Made by a program: the position numbers and the translations under genes. A DNA stretch of 64,000 nt from Haematococcus lacustris (taxonomy: Eukaryota; Chlorophyta; Chlorophyceae; Chlamydomonadales; Haematococcaceae), in contig JASKMD010000024.1 in assembly GCA_030144725.1 (NCBI GenBank), positions 2,533,076 through 2,597,075 on the forward strand, in the 5' to 3' direction. Below the pieces are notes generated by a model. The model did not search any database, was not told the origin of the DNA, and saw nothing but the letters and a program-made list of their open reading frames with translations. This document shows, one piece after another, positions 18,836-30,438 of this stretch. The stretch's first letter is position 1. Every line of letters starts with the position of its first letter.

Positions 18836-20457
18836 AGCAGCACCACCCTACCCACTAGCTGTAGGGGTGCTGGCACCACCAAGTGCACATCTGGCAGCAG
18901 CACCACCCTACCCACTAGCTGTAGGGGTGCTGGCACCACCAAGTGCACATCTGGCAGCAGCACCACCCTACCCACTAGCTGTAGGGGTGCTGGCACCACC
19001 AAGTGCACATCTGGCAGCAGCACCACCCTACCCACTAGCTGTAGGGGTGCTGGCACCACCAAGTGCACATCTGGCAGCAGCACCACCCTACCCACTAGCT
19101 GTAGGGGTGCTTGCACCACCAAGTGCACATCTGGCAGCAGCACCACCCTACCCACTAGCTGTAGGGGTGCTGGCACCACCAAGAGCACATCTGGCAGCAG
19201 CACCACCCTACCCACTAGCTGTAGGGGTGCTGGCACCACCAAGAGCACATCTGGTAGCAGCACCACCCTACCCACTAGCTGTAGGGGTGCTGGCACCAAG
19301 TGCACATCTGGCAGCAGCACCACCCTACCCACTAGCTGTAGGAATGCTGGCACCACCAAGAGCACATCTGGCAGCAGCACCACCCTACCCACTAGCTGTA
19401 GGGGTGCTGGCACCACCAAGAGCACATCTGGTAGCAGCACCACCCTACCCACTAGCTGTAGGGGTGCTGGCACCACCAAGTGCACATCTGGCAGCAGCAC
19501 CACCCTACCCACTAGCTGTAGGAATGCTGGCACCACCAAGAGCACATCTGGCAGCAGCACCACCCTACCCACTAGCTGTAGGGGTGCTGGCACCACCAAG
19601 AGCACATCTGGCAGCAGCACCACCCTACCCACTAGCTGCAGGGGTGCTGGCACCACCAAGAGCACATCTGGCAGCAGCACCACCCTACCCACTAGCTGTA
19701 GGGGTGCTGGCACCACCAAGTGCACATCTGGCAGCAGCACCACCCTACCCACTAGCTGTAGGGGTGCTGGCACCACCAAGTGCACATCTGGCAGCAGCAC
19801 CACCCTACCCACTAGCTGTAGGAATGCTGGCACCACCAAGAGCACATCTGGCAGCAGCACCACCCTACCCACTAGCTGTAGGGGTGCTGGCACCACCAAG
19901 AGCACATCTGGCAGCAGCACCACCCTACCCACTAGCTGCAGGGGTGCTGGCACCACCAAGTGCACATCTGGCAGCAGCACCACCCTACCCACTAGCTGTA
20001 GGAATGCTGGCACCACCAAGAGCACATCTGGCAGCAGCACCACCCTACCCACTAGCTGTAGGGGTGCTGGCACCACCAAGTGCACATCTGGCAGCAACAC
20101 CACCCTACCCACTAGCTGCAGGGGTGCTGGCACCACCAAGAGCACATCTGGCAGCAGCACCACCCTACCCACTAGCTGCAGGGGTGCTGGCACCACCAAG
20201 AGCACATCTGGCAGCAGCACCACCCTACCCACTAGCTGTAGGGGTGCTGGCACCACCAAGTGCACATGTGGCAGCATCATCACCCTACCCACTAGCTGCA
20301 GGGGTGCTGGCACCACCAAGAGCACATCTGGCAGCAGCACCACCCTACCCACTAGCTGTAGGGGTGCTGGCACCACCAAGTGCACATGTGGCAGCATCAT
20401 CACCCTACCCACTAGCTGCAGGGGTGCTGGCACCACCCGGAGCATAGCCGGCAGCAG
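18836..20457. repeat. 60-bp minisatellite, about 27 units
   Basis: The unit contains CACCACCCTACCCACTAGCTG and recurs almost exactly every 60 bases, with one 6-bp deletion near 19291. Variation falls at a few fixed sites (GGGGTG/GGAATG, AAGTGC/AAGAGC, TGTAGG/TGCAGG). The plus frame encodes APPYPLAVGVLAPPSAHLA repeats and the minus frame is also open, but the plus frame has no convincing ATG. Both frames are probably by-products of a stop-free unit. A short translated exon cannot be excluded. Confidence 0.95.
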
Positions 20458-20459
20458 GA

Positions 20460-21175
20460 TGGAGATGATTAGGCATATGGACTGTATGACTTGTATGTAT
20501 AAGTCCTATCTGGAGGCTGCGCGTTTGCGCATGCTCTTCAGCATATCGTTATAAACATACTTATGAACTGTTCTGCATTGAGGTTGGGCCTGGCAGTCAC
20601 GGGAACAAGGCCTGGCACAGTGACATTGCACATGGAACTCGAGTGTTCACCCCTGGTGTTCTGTGTGCGGCAATGGCTAGCTCGAACGCAGCGACACCAG
20701 TGGAGCTCGAACGCAGCGACATGAGTACCTTCGGCCCGGACTGCGGACTGCGGACCACTGCGGACCCTTGCGGACCACTGCGACCGAAACATAGCTTTAT
20801 ACATAGCACTTTACATAGCTGGTGATGGAACGGCTTGTTTCCTCAAGCAGGTCTCATAGGCTCAGGTCACACCCTGCAAAGCTTCAACGTGAGTTGCGAC
20901 GGCCATATTGATCAGCGCAACGCGCTGATAGCCGCTGCGCGAAGAACGGCCGTCGGTGCGTCGGGCGCAAACCTCCTCACTCCCCTCACACCGGCCGTCG
21001 CAAACCTCCAGTATAACTATGTGCATAGCAATGCGGAACAACACCATACCTGCGCGAGGGCACGACCGTGCCGTCGTGCCTCACGCAGGAGTCTGCTTAA
21101 GTCCTACCGGTCACACAAACACACACTACCCGGTGACGAAGAGTCGCCTCAATGGCTTGACTGTATTCTCTAACA
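20460..21175. other. Intergenic, no gene recognised
   Basis: No supported gene is present. It contains a degenerate GCGGACC/CTGCGGAC repeat (about 20740-20790). A 24-base string (CCTGCGCGAGGGCACGACCG onward, at about 21050) also occurs at about 7713 beside the copia gag fragment, hinting at another relic of the same element. Confidence 0.4.
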
Positions 21176-21414
21176 CTCGGTTCGTACAAGTGGGAGGCGA
21201 AGGCAGACTTCTGGCAGCGATGAACCGGCAGACTTCTGGGCAGCGATGAATCTGGGCAGTCTGGCCGTCTCAGTCGATAGTTCTCTACTGACCCTATGTC
21301 CGGACCCTGGTTGTGAGTTATATGCCCCATTCACCTCAACTGCATGCCTGCCCCCCATCACCCCCTGCTCTGCCCTTGCACACACACCTCACCTCTGGTC
21401 CAGCTGGGCAGCAG

Positions 21415-22594
21415 TCCGGATGTCCCAACATGGGGTTGGTAATCTTCATGCAAATACTCTTTCAATTCTGCACCGTTTCTGATAGCGTTTGTCACATTGG
21501 AGGCTGCGAATTATTTGGCGTCTACAGGCAAGCAGCGCGTTACCTCTTGCGAGTTAGGCCATGCCGGCACAAGCGATCGCGGACACACCTCAACCGCTCA
21601 CCATCAATTGCATTAGTGGTATGTAGCGGCATCAGTGGTTGAACTGCGCCTGCTATCGACTAGGAAGTACAATCAATGTTTAGCCCGCCAGGCTCGCTCC
21701 GCGAACCTTTCATTGGTGCAGGCGGTGTCGGAGGACCGTCGTTGGGCAAGTTGACACTCGACATTGCTGCGAGGTGCGAATGGAAAGAGGTCTCTCTAGC
21801 CAGCCACACAGGAAAAGGGCCCCCCTTGCACAAACCGGCATGTTGTGAGCTGACCACTGTGCCTTTTTAGACTTTCGAGTGTCAACTTTGTTCCTTACCC
21901 AACGACTCAGCTGTTGGAGAAGAAAGCACGTCATTTCATTGAGTAGGCTTGTGGGAACATAACTTGGCGTGACCTAACTTTGCCTTGCAGTACTGACTAG
22001 CCCAACCGGACCACCCCCTGGCAGCCCCACCCCCTCCCAGCCCCAGCCCCACCCCCTCCCAGCCCCTCCCACCCCCTCCCGGCCCCAGCCCCGCCCTCCC
22101 ACCCCCTCCCACCCCCAGCCCCGCCCTCCCACCCCCTCCCACCCCCTCCCAGCCCCCCTCCCCTCCCACCCCCTCCCAGCCCCTCCCAGCCAAGCGATCA
22201 AGCGATGCAGCAGCCTTGTATACTTCCGAGCATGGGTGGAGGGGCGTCGTTACATCGGTTTGGCGTGCCATGTGAATTGTTTTGACTGCGGCGACTGTCC
22301 CTGACTGTTTGCAGATGCTACTGGGCCACGTCGGTCGCGGCGGTCGGTCGCGGCGAGGCCCGCATGAGCATAACTGGCATGAATTTGAATGTCACGATTT
22401 GAGCCGCCATAGCACTCAGCACAGTGCACAATATTTAATGTTACAAGCTGCACCGCGTAGCTGACAGAGTCCTCTATCCAGGGATGTGCGAAACACAAAT
22501 AGAAACCACCAGGCTGAGACGCGGCGTCGTTTTGATTACCAGGGGTCGGTTTCCTATCATTTCCTGTCATTTTTTGTTGGTTGGGGTCGCCTGA
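21415..22594. mobile_element. 1.18-kb insertion in the left arm only
   Basis: The right arm reads uninterrupted across this site. In the left arm GCAGCAG occurs on both sides (21408-21414 and 22595-22601), consistent with a 7-bp target duplication. The insert carries a CCCCTCCCA-rich block (22010-22195) and ends after a T-run (CATTTTTTGTTGG). No ORF or terminal inverted repeat is evident, so it is a non-autonomous element of unknown class that arrived after the arm duplication. Confidence 0.8.
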
Positions 22595-22601
22595 GCAGCA
22601 G

Positions 22602-22741
22602 AGGTGTAGGCCTGGCCCCCCCCGCTCCCGGCGCTCCTCAGCTCAGCCCCTTGGTTAGGGTTAGGTGAGCATCATGCACATCAACAACAAGGCTGGAGGG
22701 GGTGGCAGAGGCTGGTGCATTTGAAGCAGGCAGTGGAGTTG

Positions 22742-22780
<39 letters not shown>

Positions 22781-23860
22781 GGTGGGATGGTTGATGGGCC
22801 AGCTTGGATGGCCCGGGCTCAGCGGCCGCGGCTGTGAGGCATGATGACGCTCTGCAGGGCTGGTGGTGGCGGTTGGTTTGTGCCATACATGACATTGACA
22901 GGTTAGGGGCCTTGGCCACAACCCCCCTCCTCTGGCTGCTGCATGTACTCACGAGCTTGCTGGAGCTGCAATAGCTGTTGTGCAGGTTCAGGCTGTGTCA
23001 AACATTAATCGTTGTTGGCAAGCTAGTGCCATAAAAGAGTTCAAAAACGTTGCTTACATGTGTGAGGTGTTGCCTATGGGTTGACTGATGCTGCGCACAA
23101 TCCTGCTTGCCTTGACGTGTTGATGTTGACTTGCACCATCCAGTTGCTACCAGGACGCCAGCATGCTGCTGTTGGCTATGATGGCCCCCATGATGGCTGG
23201 TGCCCATGATGGCTGGCCCCCATGATGGCTGGTGCCCCCATCTGGCCCCCATCTGGCCCCCATCTGGCCCCCATCTGGCCCCCATGATGGCTGGTGCCCC
23301 CAAAACGACTTCTGGCGGGCGTCATGGGCTGTCAATAATGCACGCTTGTTATAAGAATCTTCCCTTCAACTACACAGCATGCGCGGCATCTATTTCTCCC
23401 GGTCTCTGCATGGCAACTATGACATGGAGGATTAATCGTCGCCATCATTGACGTCAGATCTCCTATTCTCCCTCGTTCTGACGTCGGACATTTTCCCCCC
23501 CGCCGATCCCGCCTCGAATGCGGACCGATAGGGGGTTCGACGCCGACTGAATTCGGCCCATTGCGTCGATGGGGTAAGCTGTCGATTCAATCAACCCTCC
23601 CGGTTACTCCTTGCCGATTTTCGGCAATATTATTGGTACCAAAAACGGCAAGCCCCCGCAAGCACCCCGTCTGTAGTGTTTGTCCACGCTAGAGGCCTGT
23701 AGGTACGGCATCGCAGGCAAGTGCGGCGTTCAGCTTACAGGTGAGCCAGCACATTTATTGGTACACATTTAGGCTGGCCATATCGATGCTCAGCTCACTA
23801 ATGTAGGCCATCCCAGTGTCCTAGTGTTGCTCGCGGTTATAATATGCACGTTGCAGGCGA
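22602..23860. other. Non-coding part of the left arm
   Basis: It contains a TTAGGGTTAGG patch (22651), a run of 13 CAG units (22746-22784) and a CCCCCATGATGGCTGGTG/CCCCATCTGG minisatellite (23180-23295). A GACGTC-rich segment (23450-23490) comes before the transposase start. All are mirrored in the right arm. No gene is recognised. Confidence 0.6.
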
Positions 23861-24548
23861 ATGTCCTGCATCGCGGCCTCGGTGCTGAGAGGGCGGACAA
23901 AGGGCTCGACAACTCCTCTTAGTCCCGACACCAACACATCAGCACCTAGACACCGTAGGCAGAAGCGCCCAGGTCAACAGCCTCCACCTCGACAACCTCC
24001 TGCACCAGGCACCAGGCACCAGGAGGAGCATGGAGAAGCATTAGAAGACCAGCAGCAAGAAGAGGAGCAGCAGCAGGAAGAGCAGCAGCAATGGAGCAGA
24101 GCTGGAGGAAAGCAAAACAGAGACTGGAGTGAAAGGAAGAGGTTGGAGGATCAGCACTGGACCGCGTTGAACAATTGCATGCGGCGCTCGTACATCAGCA
24201 ATGCACCACAGATGGAGGAGTGCTACTCTCACAAGCGCATGCAGGTGCAAAGCAGCTTCCAGTCTTCACTGGATGTTGCTTGGCCCAGCTGTTGTGGTGT
24301 GGCAGGTTCTTGTCAGCAGGAGAGCCTGCAGCCAAGAGACTCACTGCCCGCCGAGTATGTGAGCATGGACTACCGCGTTCCTGTTTCAATCCCTTGCTGG
24401 TGGTGCACAGACTGTGAGCAACATGTCATGCCTGACTTCACCCTTGCTGGTTGCTTCCCCAGCTCTCCACAGAGGCCAAGTCTCTTGTTTAGCCTCACCC
24501 TGATGAAGGCTCTCACTGTCTTCCAGTCTGGTCGCCTATCCATGACGG
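23861..24548 (+). pseudogene. KDZ transposase exon 1, orphan copy (KDZ-1 left)
   Basis: From ATG 23861 the exon encodes about 229 residues. It has a basic/Pro N-terminus (VLRGRTKG), a Glu/Gln-rich coiled region, and a Cys-containing block with 'VSIPCWWCTDCEQHVMPDF' and 'GCFPSSPQRPSLLFSLTL'. That block matches the CxC-type cysteine cluster that precedes the catalytic core of KDZ transposases. It ends at a donor (ACGG|GTATGT) that matches the right copy. Exon 2 is missing because the arm ends 31 bases into intron 1. The frame is intact here thanks to a third CACCAGG unit that the right copy lacks. Confidence 0.85.
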
Positions 24549-24580
24549 GTATGTGACCTTACTTGTATGATTGATGCTAT

Positions 24581-24625
24581 ATGCACGTTGCAGGCGAATG
24601 TCCTGCATCGCGGCCTCGGTGCTGG
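24581..24625 (+). repeat. Copy of the transposase leader preceding the partner gene
   Basis: Bases 24581-24625 repeat 23842-23886 almost exactly (TGCACGTTGCAGGCGAATG... CTCGGTGCTG). The start of the partner gene region is therefore homologous to the transposase start region. The short frame MSCIAASVL then stops. Confidence 0.85.
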
Positions 24626-24725
24626 GACGCACGAAAACTTTGGTGCCCTCGTGGTAGGCGAGGCTTGCGCGTAGCATATTGCCTTCCGGCCTCCATCGGT
24701 CTTGGGGCATTCCTGCAGGTGACGG

Positions 24726-26116
24726 ATGGCAAAGAAGGCTGGAGTGTCTAAGCTGGTTGGTTTCCTGACACAAGCTCAGCAGTTGGCCATAGCAGATGCA
24801 GAAGCTTGCAGCAAGAAGCGAAAGCGCTTCCACAACCTTGGGAAGCGATACCAAGATTGTCATGGCACAGCCTCTTTCGTGTCATACAGTGCCAGTGGCA
24901 AGCAGCCTGCAGCCAACAGACTGACGTGGAACAGCTTAGCTATTGAATCCCTCAAAGACAATGAAGATGTCATGACTTCCCTTCATGTCCTTATGAACGG
25001 GACTGTGAGCACTAACCAATCATTTCAACACGCAGCCACAGTTTGCATACAGGAAGGAGCTCTTTATCTCCTAAAGCTGTCCAATAGTAGTCTTAGGCCC
25101 CGCCGGCGCCAGCGCCAGTGTGGCAGCAGTTCCTGTGATAATGACAGTGACGCCGCAGCCCTAGATACACACGCAGGACTGTCTCAAGGTATGTTATACT
25201 TTGCTGGACTATTTGCCACTGCTCACCATTGCTGGTAGACTCTACATATGCACGTATGGTGATGGTGCTTGTTTGCAGATGGCGCTTGCAAGAAACTGTC
25301 CGATGCAAGGAACTTGAGCATGCACAAGCGTGCAAAGGGAAGCCTGACAGGTAGGCTATCACATTTGTGTCGAATACAATGGCATTGGCTTGCTTGCCCA
25401 ACACACCACAGACCCAAACATGGAATTCTTGGTTCAAATACTCGTCATGGTCCTCGTTACTCATTTTTACATGTTGTGCAGCCCAAGGCTATGCAATTGG
25501 TGGCAGTCTTGCAGACAGCATCAGTGCTCGCTTAGCGCTAGCCTCCAGGCACTCCCCGCTTGGCAGTGCCCTGACAGAAGCTGGCCGCGAAGCCGGTCTT
25601 AGCGGAGCAGGGGCAGGCAACCCTGGAAGCTCTCCACTCACTGACCTAGCAGCTGGTCGCACTCCATACCTCACGGCCCTAACAGCAGACTCCCCACTCC
25701 CCACTGCCCTTGCAGTTGGCCGCGCACCACCTAATGGGGCAGGGGCAGCCTCCCCACTCCTCACAGCCCTAGCAGCTGGCCGCACAGCCCCTGGTAGGGT
25801 AGGTGTAGACTCCCCTTTCCTCACTGCCATGACAGCTGGCCGCACAGCCCTAGCAGCTGGCCGTGCAGCCCCTGGTGGGGCAGGGGCAGACTCCCCACTC
25901 CTCACTGTCGCAGCTGGCTGGTGTGCAGTGGGGAACCAACCATACACTGACATGACCTTGGACACCTTGGGACGACATGCTAAGCTCGCCTTGGACAGAG
26001 GAAATCTTGCAGCAATGCGGGCAGTCTACGCTTCCATGTACTCCCGGCCCAATGCAACGACAAACAAGATGTTCAAGGCGTTGCATGAGGCCATCTCAAA
26101 AGCTCGGATCGGATGA
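24726..26116 (+). CDS. KDZ-associated partner protein (unknown function), intact
   Basis: I read three exons (24726-25188, 25279-25350, 25482-26116), all with GT-AG ends and phase 1, giving 389 residues from ATG 24726. The start follows a CAG acceptor-like site, and an in-frame TGA lies just upstream. The N-terminal 150 residues ('KRYQDCHGTASF', 'NRLTWNSLA', 'LHVLMNG') are homologous to the protein encoded at 31213-32304 inside the second KDZ transposon (RYQERHRGATF, NRLTCHTPR, FHILLNG). The middle is a Pro/Ala repeat region (LLTALAAGRTAPG) and the C-terminus is helical. I recognise no known domain. Its linkage to two different KDZ transposases suggests a transposition accessory or regulatory role, which is an inference. 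Confidence 0.75.
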
Positions 26117-27615
26117 TGCTGTCTGCCGTGAGTCGTGTATGTAGCTGTATGCTGCCGTGTAGTTGTCGTTTTAGTACTCTTGCTCCTCCAAGTCATTCAT
26201 TGTTACCACTCCGCCATGTCTGCGTCTGCCATTTGCAGGGTGCTGCCAGCTACCGCCCAAACCCAGACCATGTGGGGCCACACGCAATGGCAAGCATGAG
26301 TTGAGGTGCCTTATTGCATAGAACAGGCTTCAAGCAGAGCTTGCTGCTAGTGGTGCTCACCATCAGGGGCAAGGCTACCAGTCAGGTCCCACAAGGTCTC
26401 TTTGGCAAAATGTACCGTGAGCCATTTGATGCCGCGCTTACACAGCCTTGATCGGCGAGCCTTCCCGATATGCCTACTGCATCAAAGGGCCTGCACGGCC
26501 TGGACGCCCACCAACCCTTGCCAAGTGTCTAGCTGGCAAGGTTACTGTAAATGGATGCGGCGCTCTTTTTTAAGCGGGTGCTGGTAGGTACGGTACACAA
26601 CAGCGCTAGCGCGAGGGCCGGCGGTTATGTCGGGTAACTGGGTGGCTCGCATCTCGCATCGGGCTGCCGCAGCTCGCTCGCAACATGCCTAAGCTTTGCA
26701 ATGGCCCTACTCCTCCACCACATCAAAGCATATACTACGAGCTGCAGGCAGCATGTCCGAAGGAATTGTTTTTTTCTGGTCTCTCCTTCGACGACATTAT
26801 TGAGAGGGCTGATGAACGACGAGAGCTTCCTATGCTTTCTTATGCTTCCCTATGCTTCCCTTTGCTGTCCTATGCTTTCCGATCCTTCCTATTCTTACTA
26901 CGCTTAGTGCGTCGGCCCATCGCTAATTATGGCCGCCAGTCTGCATCATTTGCGCCGCTGATGGTAGCTTGGAGGAACCAAAACGACCTCTAGTACTTTC
27001 GCAGCCTGGTGAGCGCGAGATGATGGGGTAATTTAGACACGAGCATGGTAGGTATGTCTGGGTGTATCTATGGGTGCTAACCTAAAGGATACGCTACCAA
27101 AAGTTGCAGAAGTTCTCGGGGCACACCGCTTGCATCTCTACTGGAAATCAGCACGGCGTTTGATGCAATTCCTGCCTAGAAATTAGGTTTCAGCTCACTG
27201 GAACACAAAGCCTCCCAACCTGCGCAGGGCAGATGAATTACACTACAATAGCTTCCCGTGGGAGCTATGAGTATACGTCAAAGCTAGGGCGCAAAAACTG
27301 GACGGATGCGCAGCAGCAACAAGCAGCAAATCGATCTCAAAAACAGCACTGCAGATTTGCATGTCGGCACCCCATCACGGCACGCCGACCGACCGACTAG
27401 TGACCGCTCTACCTCGCTCGTCGTTGCGGCGTTGTTGTATGCACGTGCACTACCGTCAGGGTGCAAGGAGTCACTGGTGCAAGGTTTGGACTTTAGCCCG
27501 TCCCTCGCAGGCCAAGCTGCGGAGCACCACGCCGCAGCGGGGCGTCGCGGTTTGACCTCTTGGAGTTCAGTATACGCGACAAAAAGTGACGGTACATTTT
27601 TTTCAGCCATTTTAT
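26117..27615. other. No gene recognised
   Basis: This 1.5 kb lies between the partner gene and the inserted KDZ-2 transposon. It has pyrimidine-rich CTTCCCTATGC repeats (26830-26890) and only short frames. It may be interior sequence of the larger KDZ-1 element. Confidence 0.4.
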
Positions 27616-27622
27616 CAGACCT
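27616..27622. repeat. Target-site duplication CAGACCT, left
   Basis: CAGACCT directly precedes the left terminal repeat and recurs at 32887-32893 directly after the right one. Confidence 0.85.
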
Positions 27623-27922
27623 CAGTTAAGTCTCCCGGTCACACACATCCCTCCCAGGGAGGTCTGAGCAGCACCTGAGAGGGATGCCACCTCTAAACGG
27701 CTTCCCTTGCGCCGTATAGCCTAGCCAACTATCGCGCAAGCCATCAGCGTCGAAGGCGTCGCTGTAGGTGCCAAAAAGGCTGGTCAGCCTGCTTCGCGGC
27801 ACGCAACCTGTACCCACATCAGCCACAGGTGTGGTTAGCACTGTGGTGCAAGCTTAACAACATCAGTCGATGGCATCGCAGCCTAGCAGCGGTTACAGCA
27901 GGCGGTTACGGATGGCTTGCAC
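27623..27922 (+). repeat. KDZ-2 left terminal inverted repeat
   Basis: This 300-bp repeat is the reverse complement of 32587-32886. It ends at GGATGGCTTGCAC, 12 bases before the transposase ATG. Confidence 0.95.
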
Positions 27923-27934
27923 ATTGCAGGTACA

Positions 27935-30362
27935 ATGTCCGGGCTGGTTAGCTCTGTGTTGAGAGGCAGGACCGTTGTTGGCGGTGCCCCAGTACGCCCC
28001 GGATTAGATACTCCAGCTCCCAGTACAGGCCGAAGACGTCGCGACCAGTCTCCACCACGCGCGAACACCGCAACGCAGCGTGCCACAAAGCAGAAATCAG
28101 ACGAGCATCAGCCAGAGCAGGAGCATGAGGAGCAACAGGAGGAGCTGCATGAGGAGCAGCAACAAACACAACAGCATGAGCGCCAGCAGAGGCAAGAGAG
28201 TAGTGTTTGGGGAGAGAGGAAAGCACGTTTGAATGAGGAGTGGCGAAAGCTCATTCCCATCATGCGCCACTCCTACATTGATGCTTCTCCAGCATTGCAG
28301 CAGTGTCATCTAGACGAGGGCAAGCTCGTCCAAAACCATGTGCAAATGAAGCTGGACTGTGCGTGGGAGGGGCATGCCTGCTGTTGCTTAGGACCGGTAC
28401 CAAGCAGCGCCATGCTGGAGCCTTATGCCAAGGGCCCACTGCCAGCTGAGTATGTGAGTTGTGACCATCGTGTACCAGTCTCCATTCCTCGTTGGTGGTG
28501 TACAACCTGCAACCAGAAGGTCATGCCTGACTTCATTCGCGTTGGTTGTTTTCCCAGCACCCCGCAAAGGCCTGGCTTGCTTTTCAGCCACACCCTTCTT
28601 GAACTTCTCTCTGTCTTGCAGAGCCAGGATGGTGTCTCCATGTCAGGTGAGATTCCATGCTGTAACTTGAGCAGCCTTTGCAAGCACATCAAACTACGTC
28701 CTAAAGCTCGTGCCCACAATGCCCTTTGCAGTGTTTGCTAATGCATTGGATGCCTCACACCGGCCATACAGCCTGTACCCTGTTGACAGCTGCCAGATCG
28801 TTGAACAGCCGGAGCAGCCAGAGCGGCAACAACGCGTGGAGCTGCCATTGAAGCCGATGCGCATCACAGCCGAGGTTTTGATGGAGGCGCACTGCAACTG
28901 GCTGCGCACCACAGACCGTGTCGCCCTCCTGGCAAACTTGTTGCCTGACTTCCAGCCCACTGGTGGCCCCTTTGCAGATTGCCCATGTTGTGCAGGTACG
29001 TGATAGTGTTCTCTTAGTACTGCCATGCAAGTACATGCATTTCCAATCATGCATCTCAAAGCTTCTTTCCATGCATGTGTAGGATCAAGCGAGACACAGA
29101 GCGATGGCTACAACTACTGCTTGTGTGGTGATGCAGTCTCCAAGCTCAGCAGCTACTCCGGTGTCGGCCAGGCCACCACCGCCATACAGCCGCACCTAAG
29201 CAGCCATCTGGACTGCAATGGGTTTAAGGGTGATGTCCAGAGGCGCTTCAAAAGTGGAGAGCTGTCCCTGAACCATCTGCTTGGCACTACCGCTGGTGGA
29301 CCACATGACGATGATTGCGCAACCAACTTGTCTTGCTCAAGACCAGAAGTCAGCAGTAGGAGTGGGCCTGTCAGCGTGCATGGTCTGGTCGGCTTCTGTT
29401 GCTGCCATGGTGTACCTGCGCTTGGCTTGTTCTGCAACATGCCCACACCGGAGCAGTTCGCGTTCTATTTGCTGGCCCTTACCTGCTTGGCGCGCAATGG
29501 ATGGCCAAGCCATACCTCCCCCGATGCCCCTCACCCCAACCATCATTCAGCTGCTGTGGGCTACCTGCAAAGGCTGGCAGCTTAAGACCATCCAGAGGAA
29601 ACAACTCAGCTTGGAGGTGGCGCACCGTGTGGATGCGGAGGCGGGATTAAGCAAGGCAGATATGCAGCGAGGACTGGTGTTGTTGAAGGCAGAGAAGATT
29701 GCTGCGTGAGTCAATGACAGCTTCACCACAACCAGCCAGCCAGTTTGTTGTTTGTGTGTATGTCATGCTATCATCATGACAGCCCACATCATCTACCCAT
29801 ACTGCTAACAATAAGCTAACATCATGCCGCCTTGCATGCATATAGGTGCCACTTTAAAATTGAGAGCCTTGTGGCAGATGTCATGCAGCTTCAGGCAGCC
29901 AAGGCCCGTGAGGGCCCCAGTTGCAAGGAGACGAAGAGATTGGCCAAGGCGCAGGCACGCAAGAGAGCACAGGCCAAGGAGGAGTTGTTGTGCATGGCTG
30001 AGTGGCAGGCGCTTGGCACCTCCCAGCAGCCTGCAGCCTTGCGGCTCCCGGAGGCTGTCATCGGCTGCATGGTGGCGGGTACAGCCCCACCATGGGTACA
30101 AGACTCGTCGACATCAGGGGCTGTCACCCTGCACCATGGCAAGCGCTTCTTTCAGCTGTACAGCGATCAGGACCGCATACGTGAACAGCAAGGCATCCTG
30201 AAGCTGGAGTTGAACCGGCTCAAGGCGTGGCTGCGTCACAATCATGAAAAATGCACAGCCTCCCTGCCCTTGTTGAGTGAGGGTCAGCAATTCTATGTGG
30301 CGCAGCATATGGCATGGTTTGCCAAGGAATTGAAGCGAGCAGCTCGCTTGCAGTGGGAGTAG
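27935..30362 (+). pseudogene. KDZ transposase with internal deletion (KDZ-2)
   Basis: Exons 27935-28646, 28732-28995, 29083-29705 and 29846-30362 have GT-AG junctions and agree with the KDZ-1 copy. Features include the CxC-like block (PRWWCTTCNQKVMPDF, GCFPSTPQRPG), then 'GPFADCPCCAG', then the first catalytic Asp region 'SDGYNYCL', then 'SVHGLVGFCCCHGVPALG' and 'PEQFAFYLLAL'. After FYLLALT, the segment that in KDZ-1 holds the second Asp (YIDFGC) and the Glu (GEQCEQLWS) is missing, and the frame shifts before 'LTPTIIQLL'. The C-terminus (CHFKIESLV... LQWE) is complete. This is a KDZ-family DDE-type enzyme disabled by an internal deletion. Confidence 0.85.
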
Positions 30363-30438
30363 TGTTTTTGTGTGCTTGTCTGTCCCTAACCCAAACGTGT
30401 CTAGCAAGGCGCTGTTAGCTGTCGTTGTAAAGAGCCGG

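Larger units (their letters stand above)
21176..24579. repeat. Left arm of the large inverted repeat
   Basis: This arm is the reverse complement of 38766-40989, with only scattered substitutions (about 99% by eye) plus a 1.18-kb insertion (21415-22594). It holds the last 15 codons of the F-box/R3H-like gene, intergenic DNA with a CAG run, and exon 1 of the KDZ transposase. It ends in intron 1 at GATTGATGCTA. Small differences include 13 versus 14 CAG units and a CACCAGG repeat count that keeps exon 1 in frame only in this arm. Confidence 0.95.

Noticed and set aside
18832..20445. 537-codon minus-strand ORF over the 60-bp array
   Set aside because: Mirror of a stop-free satellite with no independent coding evidence.
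18771..20447. 558-codon plus-strand ORF over the 60-bp array as a proline-rich protein gene
   Set aside because: It begins at GTG rather than ATG and lies after poly(A)-type signals; kept only as a repeat.
24581..24655. Translated leader exon of the KDZ-1 partner gene
   Set aside because: The MSCIAASVL frame stops after about 20 codons and cannot be spliced in phase to the 24726 exon, so it is kept only as DNA-level homology.
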